In this document: piece by piece, positions 1-13,369 of the stretch
Layout of the letters: each line of letters starts with the position of its first letter
Numbering within the stretch: the first letter of the stretch is position 1
DNA from: Hordeum vulgare subsp. vulgare
Lineage: Eukaryota > Streptophyta > Magnoliopsida > Poales > Poaceae
Direction of reading: 5' to 3'
Assembly: GCF_904849725.1 (NCBI RefSeq)
Contig: NC_058519.1
Location: 25,403,267 to 25,467,266, forward strand
DNA length: 64,000 bases
Position numbers and translations under genes: made by a program
Notes under the pieces: model-generated
The model's database searches: none
The model's input: the letters and a program-made list of their open reading frames with translations, nothing else
What the model was told of the DNA's origin: nothing

Positions 1-1520
1 CGTGTCATTTTGTTGCTACTGTTTTCTGCGTGTCAAGTATTTATTCCTATGACCATGAGATCATATAACTCACTGACACCGGAGGAATGCTTTATGTGTA
101 TCAAACGTCGCAACGTAACTGGGTGACTATAAAGATGCTCTACAGGTATCTCCGAAGGTGTTAGTTGAGTTAGTATGGATCAAGACTGGGATTTGTCACT
201 CCGTGTGACGGAGAGGTATCTCGGGGCCCACTCGGTAATACAACATCACACACAAGCCTTGCAAGCAATGTAACTTAGTGTAAGTTGCGGGATCTTGTAT
301 TACGGAACGAGTAAAGAGACTTGCCGGTAAACGAGATTGAAATAGGTATGCGGATACTGACGATCGAATCTCGGGCAAGTAACATACCGAAGGACAAAGG
401 GAATGACATACGGGATTATACGAATCCTTGGCACTGAGGTTCAAACGATAAGATCTTCGTAGAATATGTAGGATCCAATATGGGCATCCAGGTCCCGCTG
501 TTGGATATTGACCGAGGAGTCTCTCGGGTCATGTCTACATAGTTCTCGAACCCGCAGGGTCTGCACACTTAAGGTTCGACGTTGTTTTATGCGTATTTGA
601 GTTATATGGTTGGTTACCGAATGTTGTTCGGAGTCCCGGATGAGATCACGGACGTCACGAGGGTTTCCGGAATGGTCCGGAAACGAAGATTGATATATAG
701 GATGACCTCATTTGGTTACCGGAAGGTTTTCGTGCATTACCGGAAAAGTTTCGGGCTCATCGGTAGTGTACCGGGAGTGCCGGGAGGGGTGCCGGGGACC
801 ATCGGGAGGGGTGTCACGCCCCAAGGGGTCTCATGGGCTATGGGAAGAGATAAACCAGCCCCTAGTGGGCTGGAATAAGTTCCCACTAAGGCCCATAAGG
901 TTTGAGAAGGAAAAAACACAAGGTGGAAAGAGTTTCCAAGTGGGAAGGTGGAATCCTACTCCAAGTAGGATTGGAGTAGGACTCCTCCACCTCCAATTTC
1001 GGCCAAACCTTTAGGTTTTGAGGCTGCCTCCTCCCCTCCCTCCCACCTATATATACGGAGGTTTTAGGGCTGATTTGAGACGACTTTCTCACGGCTGCCC
1101 GACCACATACCTCCATAGTTTTTCCTCTAGATCGCGTTTCTGCGGAGCTCGGGCGGAGCCCTGCTGAGACAAGATCATCACCAACCTCCGGAGCGCCGTC
1201 ACGCTGCCGGAGAACTCTTCTACCTCTCCATCTCTCTTGCTGGATCAAGAAGGCCGAGATCATCGTCGAGCTGTACGTGTGCTGAACGCGGAGGTGCCGT
1301 CCGTTCGGTACTAGATCGTGGGACTGATCGCGGGATTGTTCGCGGGGCGGATCGAGGGACGTGAGGACGTTCCACTACATCAACCGCGTTCACTAACGCT
1401 TCTGCTGTACGATCTACAAGGGTACGTAGATCACTCATCCCCTCTCGTAGATGGACATCACCATGATAGGTCTTCGTGCGCGTAGGAAAATTTTTGTTTC
1501 CCTTGCGACGTTCCCCAACA
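1..1520 (+). repeat. E1 5' LTR (LTR A), partial
   Basis: This is the 3'-most ~1.5 kb of an ~1.81-kb LTR, matching 6778-8297. A TATA-rich motif at 1048-1055 follows a GC-rich stretch and is the likely U3 promoter. The LTR ends with TTCCCCAACA at 1520 and is followed directly by the primer-binding site. The 750-870 block (GTGCCGGGAGGGGTG and neighbours) is shared with LTR B but differs from LTRs D and F. Confidence 0.9.
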
Positions 1521-1521
1521 G

Positions 1522-1540
1522 TGGCATCATGAGCTAGGTT
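1522..1540 (+). other. E1 primer-binding site, initiator tRNA-Met type
   Basis: TGGCATCATGAGC begins one base after the LTR end, the normal place for a primer-binding site. It resembles the TGGTATCAGAGC complement of plant initiator tRNA-Met, with a mismatch and an extra base. E3 has the same site at 12057 with one further change. Confidence 0.7.
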
Positions 1541-2817
1541 CATGCGTAGATGTCTTCTCGAGTAGAACACAAAAGTTTTTGTGGGCGGTGATGTGCGTTT
1601 TGCTGCCCTCCTTAGTCTTTTCTTGATTCCGCGGTATTGTTGGATTGAAGCGGCTTGGACCGACATTACTCGTACGCTTACGAGAGACTGGTTTCATCGT
1701 TACGAGTAACCCCCTTTGCTCAAAGATGACTGGCAAGTGACGGTTTCTCCAACTTTAGTTGAATCGGATTTGACCGAGGAGGTCCTTGGATGAGGTTAAA
1801 TAGCAACTCATATATCTCCGTTGTGGTGTTTGCGTAAGTAAGATGCGATCCTACTAGATACCCTTGGTCACCACGTAAAACATGCAACAACAAAATTAGA
1901 GGACGTCTAACTTGTTTTTGCAGGGTATGATTGTGATGTGATATGGCCAACTATGTGATGTGATATATTGGATGTATGAGATGATCATGTTGTAATAGAA
2001 ATATCGACTTGCACGTCGATGGTACGGCAACCGGCAGGAGCCATTGGGTTGTCTTTATACTAACATATGTGCTTGCAGATGCGTTTACTATTTTGCTAGG
2101 ATGTAGCTTTAGTAGTAATAGCATAAGTAGCACGACAACCCCGATGGCAACACGTTGGTGGATGATCATGGTGTGGCGCCGGTGACAAGAAGATCGTGCC
2201 GGTGCTTTGGTGATGGAGATCAAGAAGCACGTGATGATGGCCATATCATGTCACTTATGAATTGCATGTGATGTTAATCCTTTTATGCACCTTATTTTGC
2301 TTAGAACGACGGTAGCATTATGAGGTGATCTCTCACTAAAATTTCAAGACGAAATTGTGTTCTCCCCGACTGTGCACCGTTGCGACAGTTCTTCGTTTCG
2401 AGACACCACGTGATGATCGGGTGTGATAGACTCAACGTTCACATACAACGGGTGCAAAACAGTTGCACACGCGGAACACTCGGGTTAAGCTTGACGAGCC
2501 TAGCATGTGCAGACATGGCCTCGGAACACATGAGACCGAAAGGTCGAGCATGAATCGTATAGTTGATATGATTAGCATAGGGATGCTTACCACTGAAACT
2601 ATTCTCGACTCACGTGATGATCGGACTTGAGATAGCGGATTTGGATCATGTACCACTCAAATGACTAGAGAGATGTACTTTTTGAGTGGGAGTTCTTAAG
2701 TAATATGATTAATTGAACTAATTGTCATGAACATAGTCTAATGGTCTTTGCGAATTACGATGTAACTTGCGCTATAGCTCTACTGTTTTTATATGTTCCT
2801 AGAGAAAATTTAGTTGA

Positions 2818-5800
2818 AAATTGATAGTAGCAACCTTTGCAGACTGAGTCTGTAAAACCGAGGATTGTCCTCGTTGCTACGCAGAAGGCTTATGTCCTTA
2901 ATGCACCACTCGGTGTGCTGCACCTCGAGCGTCGTCTGTGGATGCTATGAACATCCGACATACACATTACTGATGACTACACGATAGTTCAGTGCAAGAT
3001 ACTTGATGGCTTAGAAGCAAGGCGCCGAAAACGTTGTAAAACGTCACGGAACATAAGTGATGTTCCGAAGAGATGCAATTGTGATTTCATGCTTGTGCCC
3101 TTGTTAAGAGGTACTAGACCTCCAACAAGATTCTTTGACCACAAAGTAAAGGAGAAAAGCTCAATCGTTGAGCATGTGCTCAGATTGTCTGAGTACGACA
3201 ATCACTTGAATCAAGTGGGAGCTAATCTTCCAGATGAGATAGTGATGGTTCTCCAAAAGTCACTGCCACCAAGCTTTGAGAGCTTCGTGATGAACTATGA
3301 CATATCAAGGATAGATACAATGATCCTTGAGCGATTCGCGACGTTTGACACTGCGAAAGTAGAAATCAAGAAGGAGCATCAATAGTTGATGGTTTGGAAA
3401 ACCACTAAGTTTCAAGAAAGGCGAGGGCTAGAAGGGATACTTCGTGAAACGGCAAAACAGTTGCTGCGCTAATGAAGAGACCCAAGATTAAACCCAAACC
3501 CGAGACTAAGTGCTTCTGTAATAAGGGGAACAGTCACTGAGGCGGAGCAACTCTAGATACTTGGTAGATAAGAAGGCTGGCAAAAGTCGAAAGAAGTATA
3601 TTTGATATACATAATGTTGATGTGTACTTTACTAGTACTCCTAGTAGCATGAGGGTATTGGATACCGGTTCGGTTGCTAAGTGATTAGTAACGCGAAATG
3701 AAAGCTACGACATAAACGGAGACTAGCTAAAGGCGAGGTGACGATACGTGTTGGAAGTGTTTCCAAGGTTGATATGATCAAACGTCACACGCCCCCTTTA
3801 CCATCGGGATTGGTGTTGAACCTAAATAATTGTTATTTGGTGCTTGCGTTAAGCATGAACATGATTGGATCGTGTTTATTGCAATACGATTATTCATTCA
3901 AAAGGAATAATGGTTACTCTATTTGCTTGAATGATCACCTTCAATGGTTTATTGAATCTCGATTGTAGTGTTACACATTGGTGCCAAAAGATACGAGTTA
4001 AATGATGATAGTACCACTTACTTGTGGCACTGCCGCTTGAGTCATGTTAGTATAAATTGCATGAAGAGGCTCCATGCTGATGGATCTTTACTCACCTGAT
4101 TTCGAATCACTAGTGACATGCAAATCATACCACATGAGCAAGGCCTTGTTTTCATTGAGTTGAAACAAGATAGTAACTTGTTGGAAGTGATACATTTTGA
4201 TATATGCAGTCCAGTGAGTGTTGAGGCACGCAGTGGATATCATTATGTTCTTACTTCACTGACGACTTGAGTAGATACAGGAGTATTTACTTAATGAATC
4301 ACAAGTCTGAAATATTGAAAAGTTCAATTCTGTTTCAGAGTGAAGTTCGTCGTAACAAGAGGATGAACTGTCTACGATATGATCATAGAAATGAATATCT
4401 GAGTTACGAATTTTTGGTACACAGTTAAGACAATGTGGAAATTGTTTCACAGTTCATGCCACCTGGAACATCATGGTGTGATGATGTGTCTGAACGTCAT
4501 AGCCACGCACTATCTGGTATGGTGCATACTATGATGTCTCTTATCGAATTACCACTGTCGTTTATGGGTTATGCATTAGAGACAACCGCACTCACTTTAA
4601 ATAGGGCACCACGTATTTCCGTTGAGATGACACAGTATAGACTGAGGTTTAGATAAATCTAAACTATCGTTTCTTGAAAGTTTGGGGCTTCGAAACTTAT
4701 GTGAAAAAGGTTTTAGTCTGATAAGCTCGAACCCAAAGCGGATAAATGCATCTTCATAGGATATCCAAAACAGTTGGGTACATCTCCTATCTCAGATCCG
4801 AAAGCAAAGTGTTTGTTTCTAGAAACGGATCCTTTCTCGAGGAAAGGTTTCTCTCGAAAGAATTGAGTGGGAGGGTAGTAGAACTTCATGAGGTTATTGA
4901 ACCATCACTTCAACCAGTGTGTAGCAGGGCGCAGGAAGTTGTTCATGTGGCGCCTACACCAATTGAAGTGGAAGCTGATGATGATGATCATTGAGCTTCG
5001 AATCAAGTTACTACAAACCTCGTAGGTCGACAAGGTCGCGTACTGCTGCAGAGTAGTACGGTAACCCTGTCTTGGAGGTCATGTTGTTGAGCAACAGTGA
5101 ACCTACGAGTTATGGAGAAAGCGATGGTGGGCCCAGATTCCGACAAATGGCTGGAAGCCATAAAATCCGAGAGAGGATCCATGTGTGAAAACAAAGTGTA
5201 GACTTTGGTAGAACTACTTGATGGTCATGGGACTATTGGGTAAAATGGATCTTTAAAAGAAGACAGACGATGATGGTGATAAGTCACTATTAAGAAAAGC
5301 TCGACTTGTCGCAAAGATGTTTTCGACAAGATCAAACAGTTGACTATGATGAGTCTTTCTCACTCGTAGCGATGCTAAAGGTCTGTTAGAATTATGTTAG
5401 TAGTTGCTGCATTATTTATGAAATATTGCACGTAGGATGTCAAAACATTGTTTCCTCGACGGTTTCCTTGAGCAAACATTGTATGTGATACAACCAGAAG
5501 GTTTTGTCGATCCTAAAGATACTAGCAAGTATGCAAGCTCCAGTGATCCTTCAATGGACTGGTGCAAGCATCTCGGAGTTGGAATAAGCACTTTGATGAG
5601 ATGATCAAAGATTTTGGGTGTGTACAACGTTTATGAGAAACTTGTATTTCCAAAGAAGTGAGTGGGAGCACTATAGAATTTCTGATAGGTATATGTGGTT
5701 GACATATTGTGGATCAGAAGTAATGTAGAATTTCTGTAAAGCAGACAAGATTGTTTGAAAGAAGTTTTCAAAGGAGTACCTGGATTACGCTACTTGAACA

Positions 5801-6440
5801 TTGAGCATCAAAGATCTATGGAGATAGATCGAAAACGCTTAATAGAAGTTTCAACAAGATGCATGCCTTGACAAGTTTTTGAAAGAGTTCAAAATAGATC
5901 AGCAAAGAAGGAGTTCTTGGTTGCGTTGTGAGGTGTGAATTTGAGTAAGACTCAAAACCCGACCACGGCAGAATAAAGAGAATAGACGAAGGTCGTCTTC
6001 TATGCCTTAGCCGTAGAATCTAAAGTATGCCATGCTGTGTACCGCACCTAATGTGTGCCTTGACTCAAAGTCTGTTGAGGGTACAGAGAGTGATCCATGA
6101 TTGAATCACTAGCAGCGGTCAAAATTTATCCTTAGTAACAAATGGACTAAGGAATTTTTCTCGATTATGGAGGTGGTTAAAGAGTTCGTCGTAAAGGGTA
6201 ACGTCGATGCAAGCTTTGACACTAATCTGAATAACTATGAGTAGTGAAACGGATTCATATAGTAGAGTGGATATTTGGAGCATTTCCGAATAGCACGTAG
6301 TAGCAGCATCTATAAGATGACATAAAGATTTGTAAAGAACGCACGGATCTGAAAGTTTCAGAACCGTTGACTAAAACCTCTCTCACAAGCAAGACATGAT
6401 GAGACCCCATAACTATATGGGTGTTGGATTCGTTGGAATC
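2818..6440 (+). pseudogene. E1 gag-pol remnant, multiply broken
   Basis: The remnant is recognisable by comparison with the better E2 copy. A gag stretch (about 3089-3385) ends at an in-frame TAG directly after the EIKKEHQ segment. A wrecked zinc-knuckle region lies near 3511, a protease-like DTG near 3660, an integrase remnant at about 4020-4650, reverse-transcriptase pieces at about 5100-5830, and RNase H traces at about 6170-6390. Stops and frameshifts occur every 100-300 bases, so no polyprotein could be made. E3 carries the same stops at the same places, so most of the damage predates both insertions. Confidence 0.85.
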
Positions 6441-6466
6441 ACATGGTGATGTGAACTAGATTATTG

Positions 6467-6487
6467 ACTCTAGTGCAAGTGGGAGAC
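6467..6487 (+). other. E1 polypurine tract
   Basis: Purine-rich AAGTGGGAGAC directly abuts the 3' LTR start at 6488, the expected site for plus-strand priming. The same motif precedes the 3' LTRs at 17041 and 19726. Confidence 0.75.
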
Positions 6488-8297
6488 TGTTGGAAACATG
6501 CCCTAGAGGCAATAATAAATTAGTTATTATTATATTTCTTAGTTCATGATAATCGTTTATTATCCATGCTATAATTGTATTGATTGGAAACACAATACTT
6601 GTGTGGATACATAGACAAAACACTGTCCCTAGTAAGCCTCTAGTTGACTAGCTCGTTGATCAAAGATGGTCAAGGTTTCCTGGCCATAGGCAAGTGTTGT
6701 CACTTGATAACGGGATCACATCATTAGGAGAATCATGTGATGGACTAGACCCAAACTAATAGACGTAGCATGTTGATCGTGTCATTTTGTTGCTACTGTT
6801 TTCTGCGTGTCAAGTATTTATTCCTATGACCATGAGATCATATAACTCACTGACACCGGAGGAATGCTTTGTGTGTATCAAACGTCGCAACGTAACTGGG
6901 TGACTATAAAGATGCTCTACAGGTATCTCCGAAGGTGTTAGTTGAGTTAGTATGGATCAAGACTGGGATTTGTCACTCCGTGTGACGGAGAGGTATCTCG
7001 GGGCCCACTCGGTAATACAACATCACACACAAGCCTTGCAAGCAATGTAACTTAGTGTAAGTTGCGGGGTCTTGTATTACGGAACGAGTAAAGAGACTTG
7101 CCGGTAAACGAGATTGAAATAGGTATGCGGATACTGACGATCGAATCTCGGGCAAGTAACATACCGAAGGACAAAGGGAATGACATACGGGATTATACGA
7201 ATCCTTGGCACTGAGGTTCAAACGATAAGATCTTCGTAGAATATGTAGGATCCAATATGGGCATCCAGGTCCCGCTGTTGGATATTGACCGAGGAGTCTC
7301 TCGGGTCATGTCTACATAGTTCTCGAACCCGCAGGGTCTGCACACTTAAGGTTCGACGTTGTTTTATGCGTATTTGAGTTATATGGTTGGTTACCGAATG
7401 TTGTTCGGAGTCCCGGATGAGATCACGGACGTCACGAGGGTTTCCGGAATGGTCCGGAAACGAAGATTGATATATAGGATGACCTCATTTGGTTACCGGA
7501 AGGTTTTCGTGCATTACCGGAAAAGTTTCGGGCTCATCGGTAGTGTACCGGGAGTGCCGGGAGGGGTGCCGGGGACCATCGGGAGGGGTGTCACGCCCCA
7601 AGGGGTCTCATGGGCTATGGGAAGAGATAAACCAGCCCCTAGTGGGCTGGAATAAGTTCCCACTAAGGCCCATAAGGTTTGAGAAGGAAAAAACACAAGG
7701 TGGAAAGAGTTTCCAAGTGGGAAGGTGGAATCCTACTCCAAGTAGGATTGGAGTAGGACTCCTCCACCTCCAATTTCGGCCAAACCTTTAGGTTTTGAGG
7801 CTGCCTCCTCCCCTCCCTCCCACCTATATATACGGATGTTTTAGGGCTGATTTGAGACGACTTTCTCACGGCTGCCCGACCACATACCTCCATAGTTTTT
7901 CCTCTAGATCGCGTTTCTGCGGAGCTCGGGCGGAGCCCTGCTGAGACAAGATCATCACCAACCTCCGGAGTGCCGTCACGCTGCCGGAGAACTCTTCTAC
8001 CTCTCCGTCTCTCTTGCTGGATCAAGAAGGCCGAGATCATCGTCGAGCTGTACGTGTGCTGAACGCGGAGGTGCCGTCCGTTCGGTACTAGATCGTGGGA
8101 CTGATCGCGGGATTGTTCGCGGGGCGGATCGAGGGACGTGAGGACGTTCCACTACATCAACCGCGTTCACTAACGCTTCTGCTGTACGATCTACAAGGGT
8201 ACGTAGATCACTCATCCCCTCTCGTAGATGGACATCACCATGATAGGTCTTCGTGCGCGTAGGAAAATTTTTGTTTCCCTTGCGACGTTCCCCAACA
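6488..8297 (+). repeat. E1 3' LTR (LTR B), complete, 1810 bp
   Basis: The LTR runs from TGTTGGAA to CCCCAACA. A TATA-rich motif lies at 7825-7832. It is nearly identical to LTR A, which marks them as a pair. It is followed by GTAGA and then the intact gag start of E2, showing that E1 landed at the ATG of E2. Confidence 0.93.
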
Positions 8298-8301
8298 GTA
8301 G

Positions 8302-11300
8302 ATGGCCAACGTCAACCTCAATTTCAACGCATTCCTAGAGAAAAACAAGCTGAAAGATGATGGTAGCAACTATGCGGACTGGGTTCGCAATTTGAAGCTC
8401 ATCCTTGAAGCATCTAAAAAGGCTTATGTCCTTGATGCGCCACTAGGTGACCCTCCCGCTCCCGTAGCAGCCCAGGACATTCTGAACGTCTGGCAAACGC
8501 GGAGTGATGACTACTCTCTGGTTAGGTGTGGCATGTTAAACAGTTTAGAAACGGGGCTCCAAAGGCGTTTTGAGCAACACGGTGCATATGAGATGTTCCA
8601 AGAGCTGAAGCTAGTTTTTCAAGCTCATGCCCGTGTCGAGAGATATGAAGTCTCCGACAAGTTCTTTAGCTGTAAGATGGAGGAGAACAGTTCTGTCAGT
8701 GAGCACATACTCAAAATGTCCGGGTTACACGGTCGTCTGACTTCACTTGGAGTCGAACTTCCGGATGATGCTATAATTGACAGAATCCTCCAGTCTCTCC
8801 CACCAATCTACAAAGGCTTTGTGCTTAACTACAACATGCAAGGGATGGAGAAGTCCATTCCCGAGTTGTACTCGATGCTCAAATCTGTAGAAGTAGAAAT
8901 CAAGAAAGAGCATCAAGTGTTGATGGTCAACAAGACCACTAGTTTCAAGGAGGGCAAGGGTAAGAAGAACTTCAAGAAAGACGACAATGTTGTTGCCGTG
9001 CCCGGTAAGCCAGATGCCGGGAAGAAAAAAAAGAATGGACCCAAGCCTGAGACTGAGTGCTTCTATTGCAAGGGAAAGGCTCATTGGAAGCGGAACTGCC
9101 CGAAATACTTAGCGGACAAGAAGGCCGGCAACATTAAATGTATATGTGATATATATGTTATTGATGTGTACCTTACCAGCGCTCGTAGTAGCTCCTGGGT
9201 ATTTGATACCGGTGTTGTTGCTCACATTTGCAACTCGAAACAGGAACTGCGGAATAAGCGGAGACTGGCCAAGGACGAGGTGACGATGCGCGTCGGGAAT
9301 GGTTCCAAGGTCGATATGATCGCTGTCGGCACGCTACCTCTACACCTACCGTCGGGATTAGTTTTAAACCTTAATAATTGTTATTTAGTACCAGCTTTAA
9401 GCATGAACATTGTATCAGGGTCTTGCTTAATGCGAGACGGCTACTCATTTAAGTCAGAGAATAATGGTTGTTCTATTTATATGAGTGATATGTTTTATGG
9501 TCATGCTCCGCTGGTGAATGGTTTATTCTTGATGAATCTCGATCGTGATGTTACGCATATTCATTGTGTGAGTACCAAAAAATGCAAAGTTGATAATGAT
9601 AGTCCCACATACTTGTGGCACTGTCGCCTTGGTCATATCGGCGTTAAGCGCATGAAGAAGCTCCATACTGATGGACTATTAGAGTCTCTTGATTTTGAAT
9701 CATTTGACACATGCGAACCGTGCCTCATGAGCAAGATGACTAAGACTCCATTCTCAGGAATAATGGAGAGAGCAACCGACTTATTGGAAATAATACATAC
9801 TGATGTGTGTGGTCCAATGAACGTTGAAGCTCGCGGTAGCTATCTTATGTTTTCACTCTCACCGATGATTTGAGTAGGTATGGGTATATCTACTTGATGA
9901 AGCACAAATCAGCTGAGACATTTGAAAAGTTCAAGGAATTTCAGAGTGAGGTCGAGAATCAACGTGACAGAAAAATTAAGTGTCTACGATCTGATCGTGG
10001 AGGTGAATATTTGAGTCACGAGTTTGTCACACACCTAAGGAAGTGTGGAATCGTTTCACAACTGACGCCGCCTGCCACACCGCAACGCAACGGAGTGTCT
10101 GAACGTCGTAATCGCACTTTATTAGATATGGTACGATCTATGATGTCTCTTACCGACTTGCCGCTATCATTTTGGGGATACGCATTAGAAACTGCAGCAT
10201 TCACTTTAAATAGGGCGCCGTCTAAATCCGTTGAGACGACACCGTATTAACTATGGTTTGGCAAGAAACCTAAGTTGTCGTTTCTTAAAGTTTGGGGTTG
10301 CGATGCTTATGTGAAGAAACTTCAACCATAAAAGCTCGAACCCAAAGCGGAGAAATGCGTATTCATAGGATACCCTAAGGAAACTATTGGGTATACCTTC
10401 TATCTTAGATCCGAAGGTAAAACCTTTGTTGCCAAGAAGGGATCCTTTCTAGAGAAAGAGTTTCTCTCGAAAGAAGTAAGTGGAAGGAAGGTAGAACTTG
10501 ATGAGGTAATTACACCCCCTCTCGAACATGATAGTAGCGCAACGCGGGAAGTTGTTCATGTGGCGCCTACACCAACTGAAGAGAAAGTTAATGATGATGA
10601 TCATGAAGCTTCGGATCAAGTTACTACTGAACCGCGAAGGTCCACAAGGGCACGCTCCGCACCAGAGTGGTACGACAACCCTGTGATGGAAATCATGTTG
10701 TTAGACAACGGTGAACCTTCGAACTATGAAGAAGCGATGGCGGGCCCGGATTCCAACAAATGGCTTGAAGCTATGAAATCCGAGATAGGATCCATGTATG
10801 AGAACAAAGTATGGACTTTGGTGGACTTGCCCGATGACCAACGAGCCATAGAAAATAAATGGATCTTCAAGAAGAAGACTGATGCAAACGGTAATGTAAC
10901 CGTTTATAAAGCTCGACTTGTCGCAAAGGGTTTTCGACAAATTCAAGGAGTTGACTACGAAGAGACTTTCTCTCCCGTAGCGAAGCTGAAATCAGTCCGA
11001 ATCATGTTAGCAATTGCCGTCTTTTATGATTATGAAATTTGGCAAATGGACGTCAAAACGGCGTTCCTTAACGGGAACCTTAAGGAAGAGTTGTATATGA
11101 TGCAACCAGAAGGTTTTGTCGACCCTAAGGGTGCTAACAAAGTGTGCAAGCTCCAGCGCTCCATCGATGGGCTGGTGCAAGCATCTCGGAGTTGGAACAT
11201 TCGCTTTAATGAGGTGATTAAAGCGTTTGGGTTCATACAGGTTTACGGAGAAGCCTGTTTGTACAAGAAAGTGAGTGGGAGCTCTGTAGCTTTCCTCATA

Positions 11301-11453
11301 CTGTATGTGGATGACATATTATTGATGGGGAATAATATAGAGATGCTGAAGAGCATAAAGGCCTATTTGAACAAGAGTTTTTCAATGAAGGACCTTGGAG
11401 AAGCTGCAGACATATTAGGCATCAAGATCTATAGAGATAGATCGAGACGCCTC
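8302..11453 (+). pseudogene. E2 gag-pol, 5' part (gag, protease, integrase, start of reverse transcriptase)
   Basis: Ty1/copia polyprotein in the order gag, protease, integrase, RT. The gag starts MANVNLNFNAFLEKN at 8302. The zinc knuckle is CFYCKGKAHWKRNC (C-x2-C-x4-H-x4-C). The protease has a DTG in WVFDTG. The integrase shows the HCRLGH...CEPC zinc domain, then a D,D-35-E core in IHTDVCGP, LRSDRGGEY and NGVSERRNR. The RT shows KARLVAKGF, QMDVKTAFLNG and the catalytic YVDD. Breaks seen are a frameshift near 9850 (before the D-L-S-R-Y segment), a TAA at 10248 and a TAA near 10329. The last intact stretch (from about 10330) runs open until E3 interrupts it at 11453. As it stands it cannot make a full polyprotein. 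Confidence 0.9.
11449..11453 (+). repeat. Target-site duplication GCCTC, left copy (E3)
   Basis: GCCTC immediately precedes TGTTGG of E3 and is repeated at 18855-18859 immediately after the CCCCAACA end. Five bases is the normal copia duplication size. Confidence 0.95.
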
Positions 11454-12055
11454 TGTTGGAAATATGCCCTAGAGGCAATAATAAATTAGTTATTATTATA
11501 TTTCTTAGTTCATGATAATCGTTTATTATCCATGCTATAATTGTATTGATTGGAAACACAATACTTGTGTGGATACATAGACAAAACACTGTCCCTAGTA
11601 AGCCTCTAGTTGACTAGCTCGTTGATCAAAGATGGCCAAGGTTTCCTGGCCATAGGCAAGTGTTGTTACTTGATAACGGGATCACATCATTAGGAGAATC
11701 ATGTGATGGACTAGACCCAAACTAATAGACGTAGCATGTTGATCGTGTCATTTTTTTGCTGCTGTTTTCTGCGTGTCAAGTATTTATTCCTATGACCATG
11801 AGATCATATAACTCACTGACACCGGAGGTGCCGTCCGTTCGGTACTAGATCGTGGGACTGATCGCGGGATTGTTCGCGGGGTGGATCGAGGGACGTGAGG
11901 ACGTTCCACTACATCAACCGCGATCTCACATCGCTTCTGTTGTACGATCTACAAGGGTACGTAGATCACTCATCCCCTCTCGTAGATGGACATCACCATG
12001 ATAGGTCTTCGTGCGCGTAGGAAATTTTTTGTTTCCCATGCGACGTTCCCCAACA
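11454..12055 (+). repeat. E3 5' LTR (LTR C) with a 1.2-kb internal deletion
   Basis: Both LTR ends are present (TGTTGGAA start, CCCCAACA end) but the LTR is 602 bp against ~1814 bp for its partner. The break falls at CGGAGG (11823-11828). In intact LTRs CGGAGG-like sequence occurs twice, once after CTCACTGACAC and once before TGCCGTCCG, and the intervening ~1.2 kb including the TATA region is missing. This is the signature of a microhomology-mediated deletion. Confidence 0.92.
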
Positions 12056-12056
12056 G

Positions 12057-12075
12057 TGGCATCATAAGCTAGGTT
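12057..12075 (+). other. E3 primer-binding site
   Basis: TGGCATCATAAGCTAGG follows the LTR end by one base, equivalent to the E1 site at 1522 with one substitution. Confidence 0.65.
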
Positions 12076-13369
12076 CATGCGTAGATGTCTTCTCGAGTAG
12101 AACACAAAAGGTTTTGTGGGCGGTGATGTGCGTTTTGCTGCCCTCCTTAGTCTTTTCTTGATTTCGCGGTATTGTTGGATTGAAGCGGCTTGGACCGACA
12201 TTACTCGTACGCTTACGAGAGACTGGTTTCATCGTTACAAGTAACCCCCTTTGCTCAAAGATGACTGGCAAGTGACGGTTTCTCCAACTTTAGTTGAATC
12301 GGATTTGACCGAGGAGGTCCTTGGATGAGGTTAAATAGCAACTCATATATCTCCGTTGTGGTGTTTGCGTAAGTAAGATGCGATCCTACTAGATACCCTT
12401 GGTCACCACGTAAAACATGCAACAAACAAAATTAGAGGACGTCTAACTTGTTTTTGCAGGGTATGATTGTGATGTGATATGGCCAACGATGTGATGTGAT
12501 ATATTGGATGTATGAGATGATCATGTTGTAATAGAAATATCGACTTGCATGTCGATGGTACGACAACCGGCAGGAGCCATAGGGTTGTCTTTATACTAAC
12601 GTTTGTGCTTGCAGATGCGTTTACTATTTTGCTAGGATGTAGCTTTAGTAGTAATAGCATAAGTAGCACGACAACCCCGATGGCGACACGTTGATGGAGA
12701 TCATGATGATGGAGATCATGGTGTGACGCCGGTGACAAGAAGATCGTGCCGGTGCTTTGGTGATGGAGATCAAGAAGCACATGATGATGGCCATATCATG
12801 TCACTTATGAATTGCATGTGATGTTAATCCTTTTATGCACCTTATCTTGCTTAGAACGACGGTAGCATTATGAGGTGATCTCTCACTAAAATTTCAAGAC
12901 GAAATTGTGTTCTCCCCGACTGTGCACCGTTGCGACAGTTCTTCGTTTCGAGACACCACGTGATGATCGGGTGTGATATACTCAACGTTCACATACAACG
13001 GGTGCAAAACAGTTGCACACGCGGAACACTCGGGTTAAGCTTGACGAGCCTAGCATGTGCAGACATGGCCTCGGAACACATGAGACCGAAAGGTCGAGCA
13101 TGAATCGTATAGTTGATATGATTAGCATAGAGATGCTTACCACTGAAACTATTCTCGACTCACGTGATGATCGGACTTGAGATAGTGGATTTGGATCATG
13201 TACCACTCAAATGACTAGAGAGATGTACTTTTTGAGTGGGAGTTCTTAAGTAATATGATTAATTGAACTAATTGTCATGAACATAGTCTAATGGTCTTTG
13301 CGAATTACGATGTAGCTTGCGCTATAGCTCTACTGTTTTTATATGTTCCTAGAGAAAATTTAGTTGAAA

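Larger units (their letters stand above)
1..8297 (+). mobile_element. E1: degenerate Ty1/copia LTR retrotransposon, Angela/BARE-type, 5' end cut by the window
   Basis: The element consists of a 5' LTR (first ~290 bases outside the window), a primer-binding site, a broken gag-pol region, a polypurine tract and a 3' LTR. The 3' LTR begins TGTTGGAAACATGCCCTAG and ends CCCCAACA, the Angela/WIS/BARE-1 style. Positions 1-1520 align to 6778-8297 without indels, and by eye I count about five substitutions (for example at 91, 288, 1056, 1191 and 1227), so insertion was recent. The coding region is nonetheless full of stops and frameshifts. The five bases after the 3' LTR (GTAGA, 8298-8302) should be the target duplication; its partner lies just left of the window. 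E1 sits exactly at the gag start of element E2, so it is nested in E2. Confidence 0.9.

Noticed and set aside
582..1263. Open frames inside LTRs (also in the copies at 7359, 17913 and 40333)
   Set aside because: They recur in every LTR copy, have no gag-pol similarity and overlap U3/R promoter sequence.
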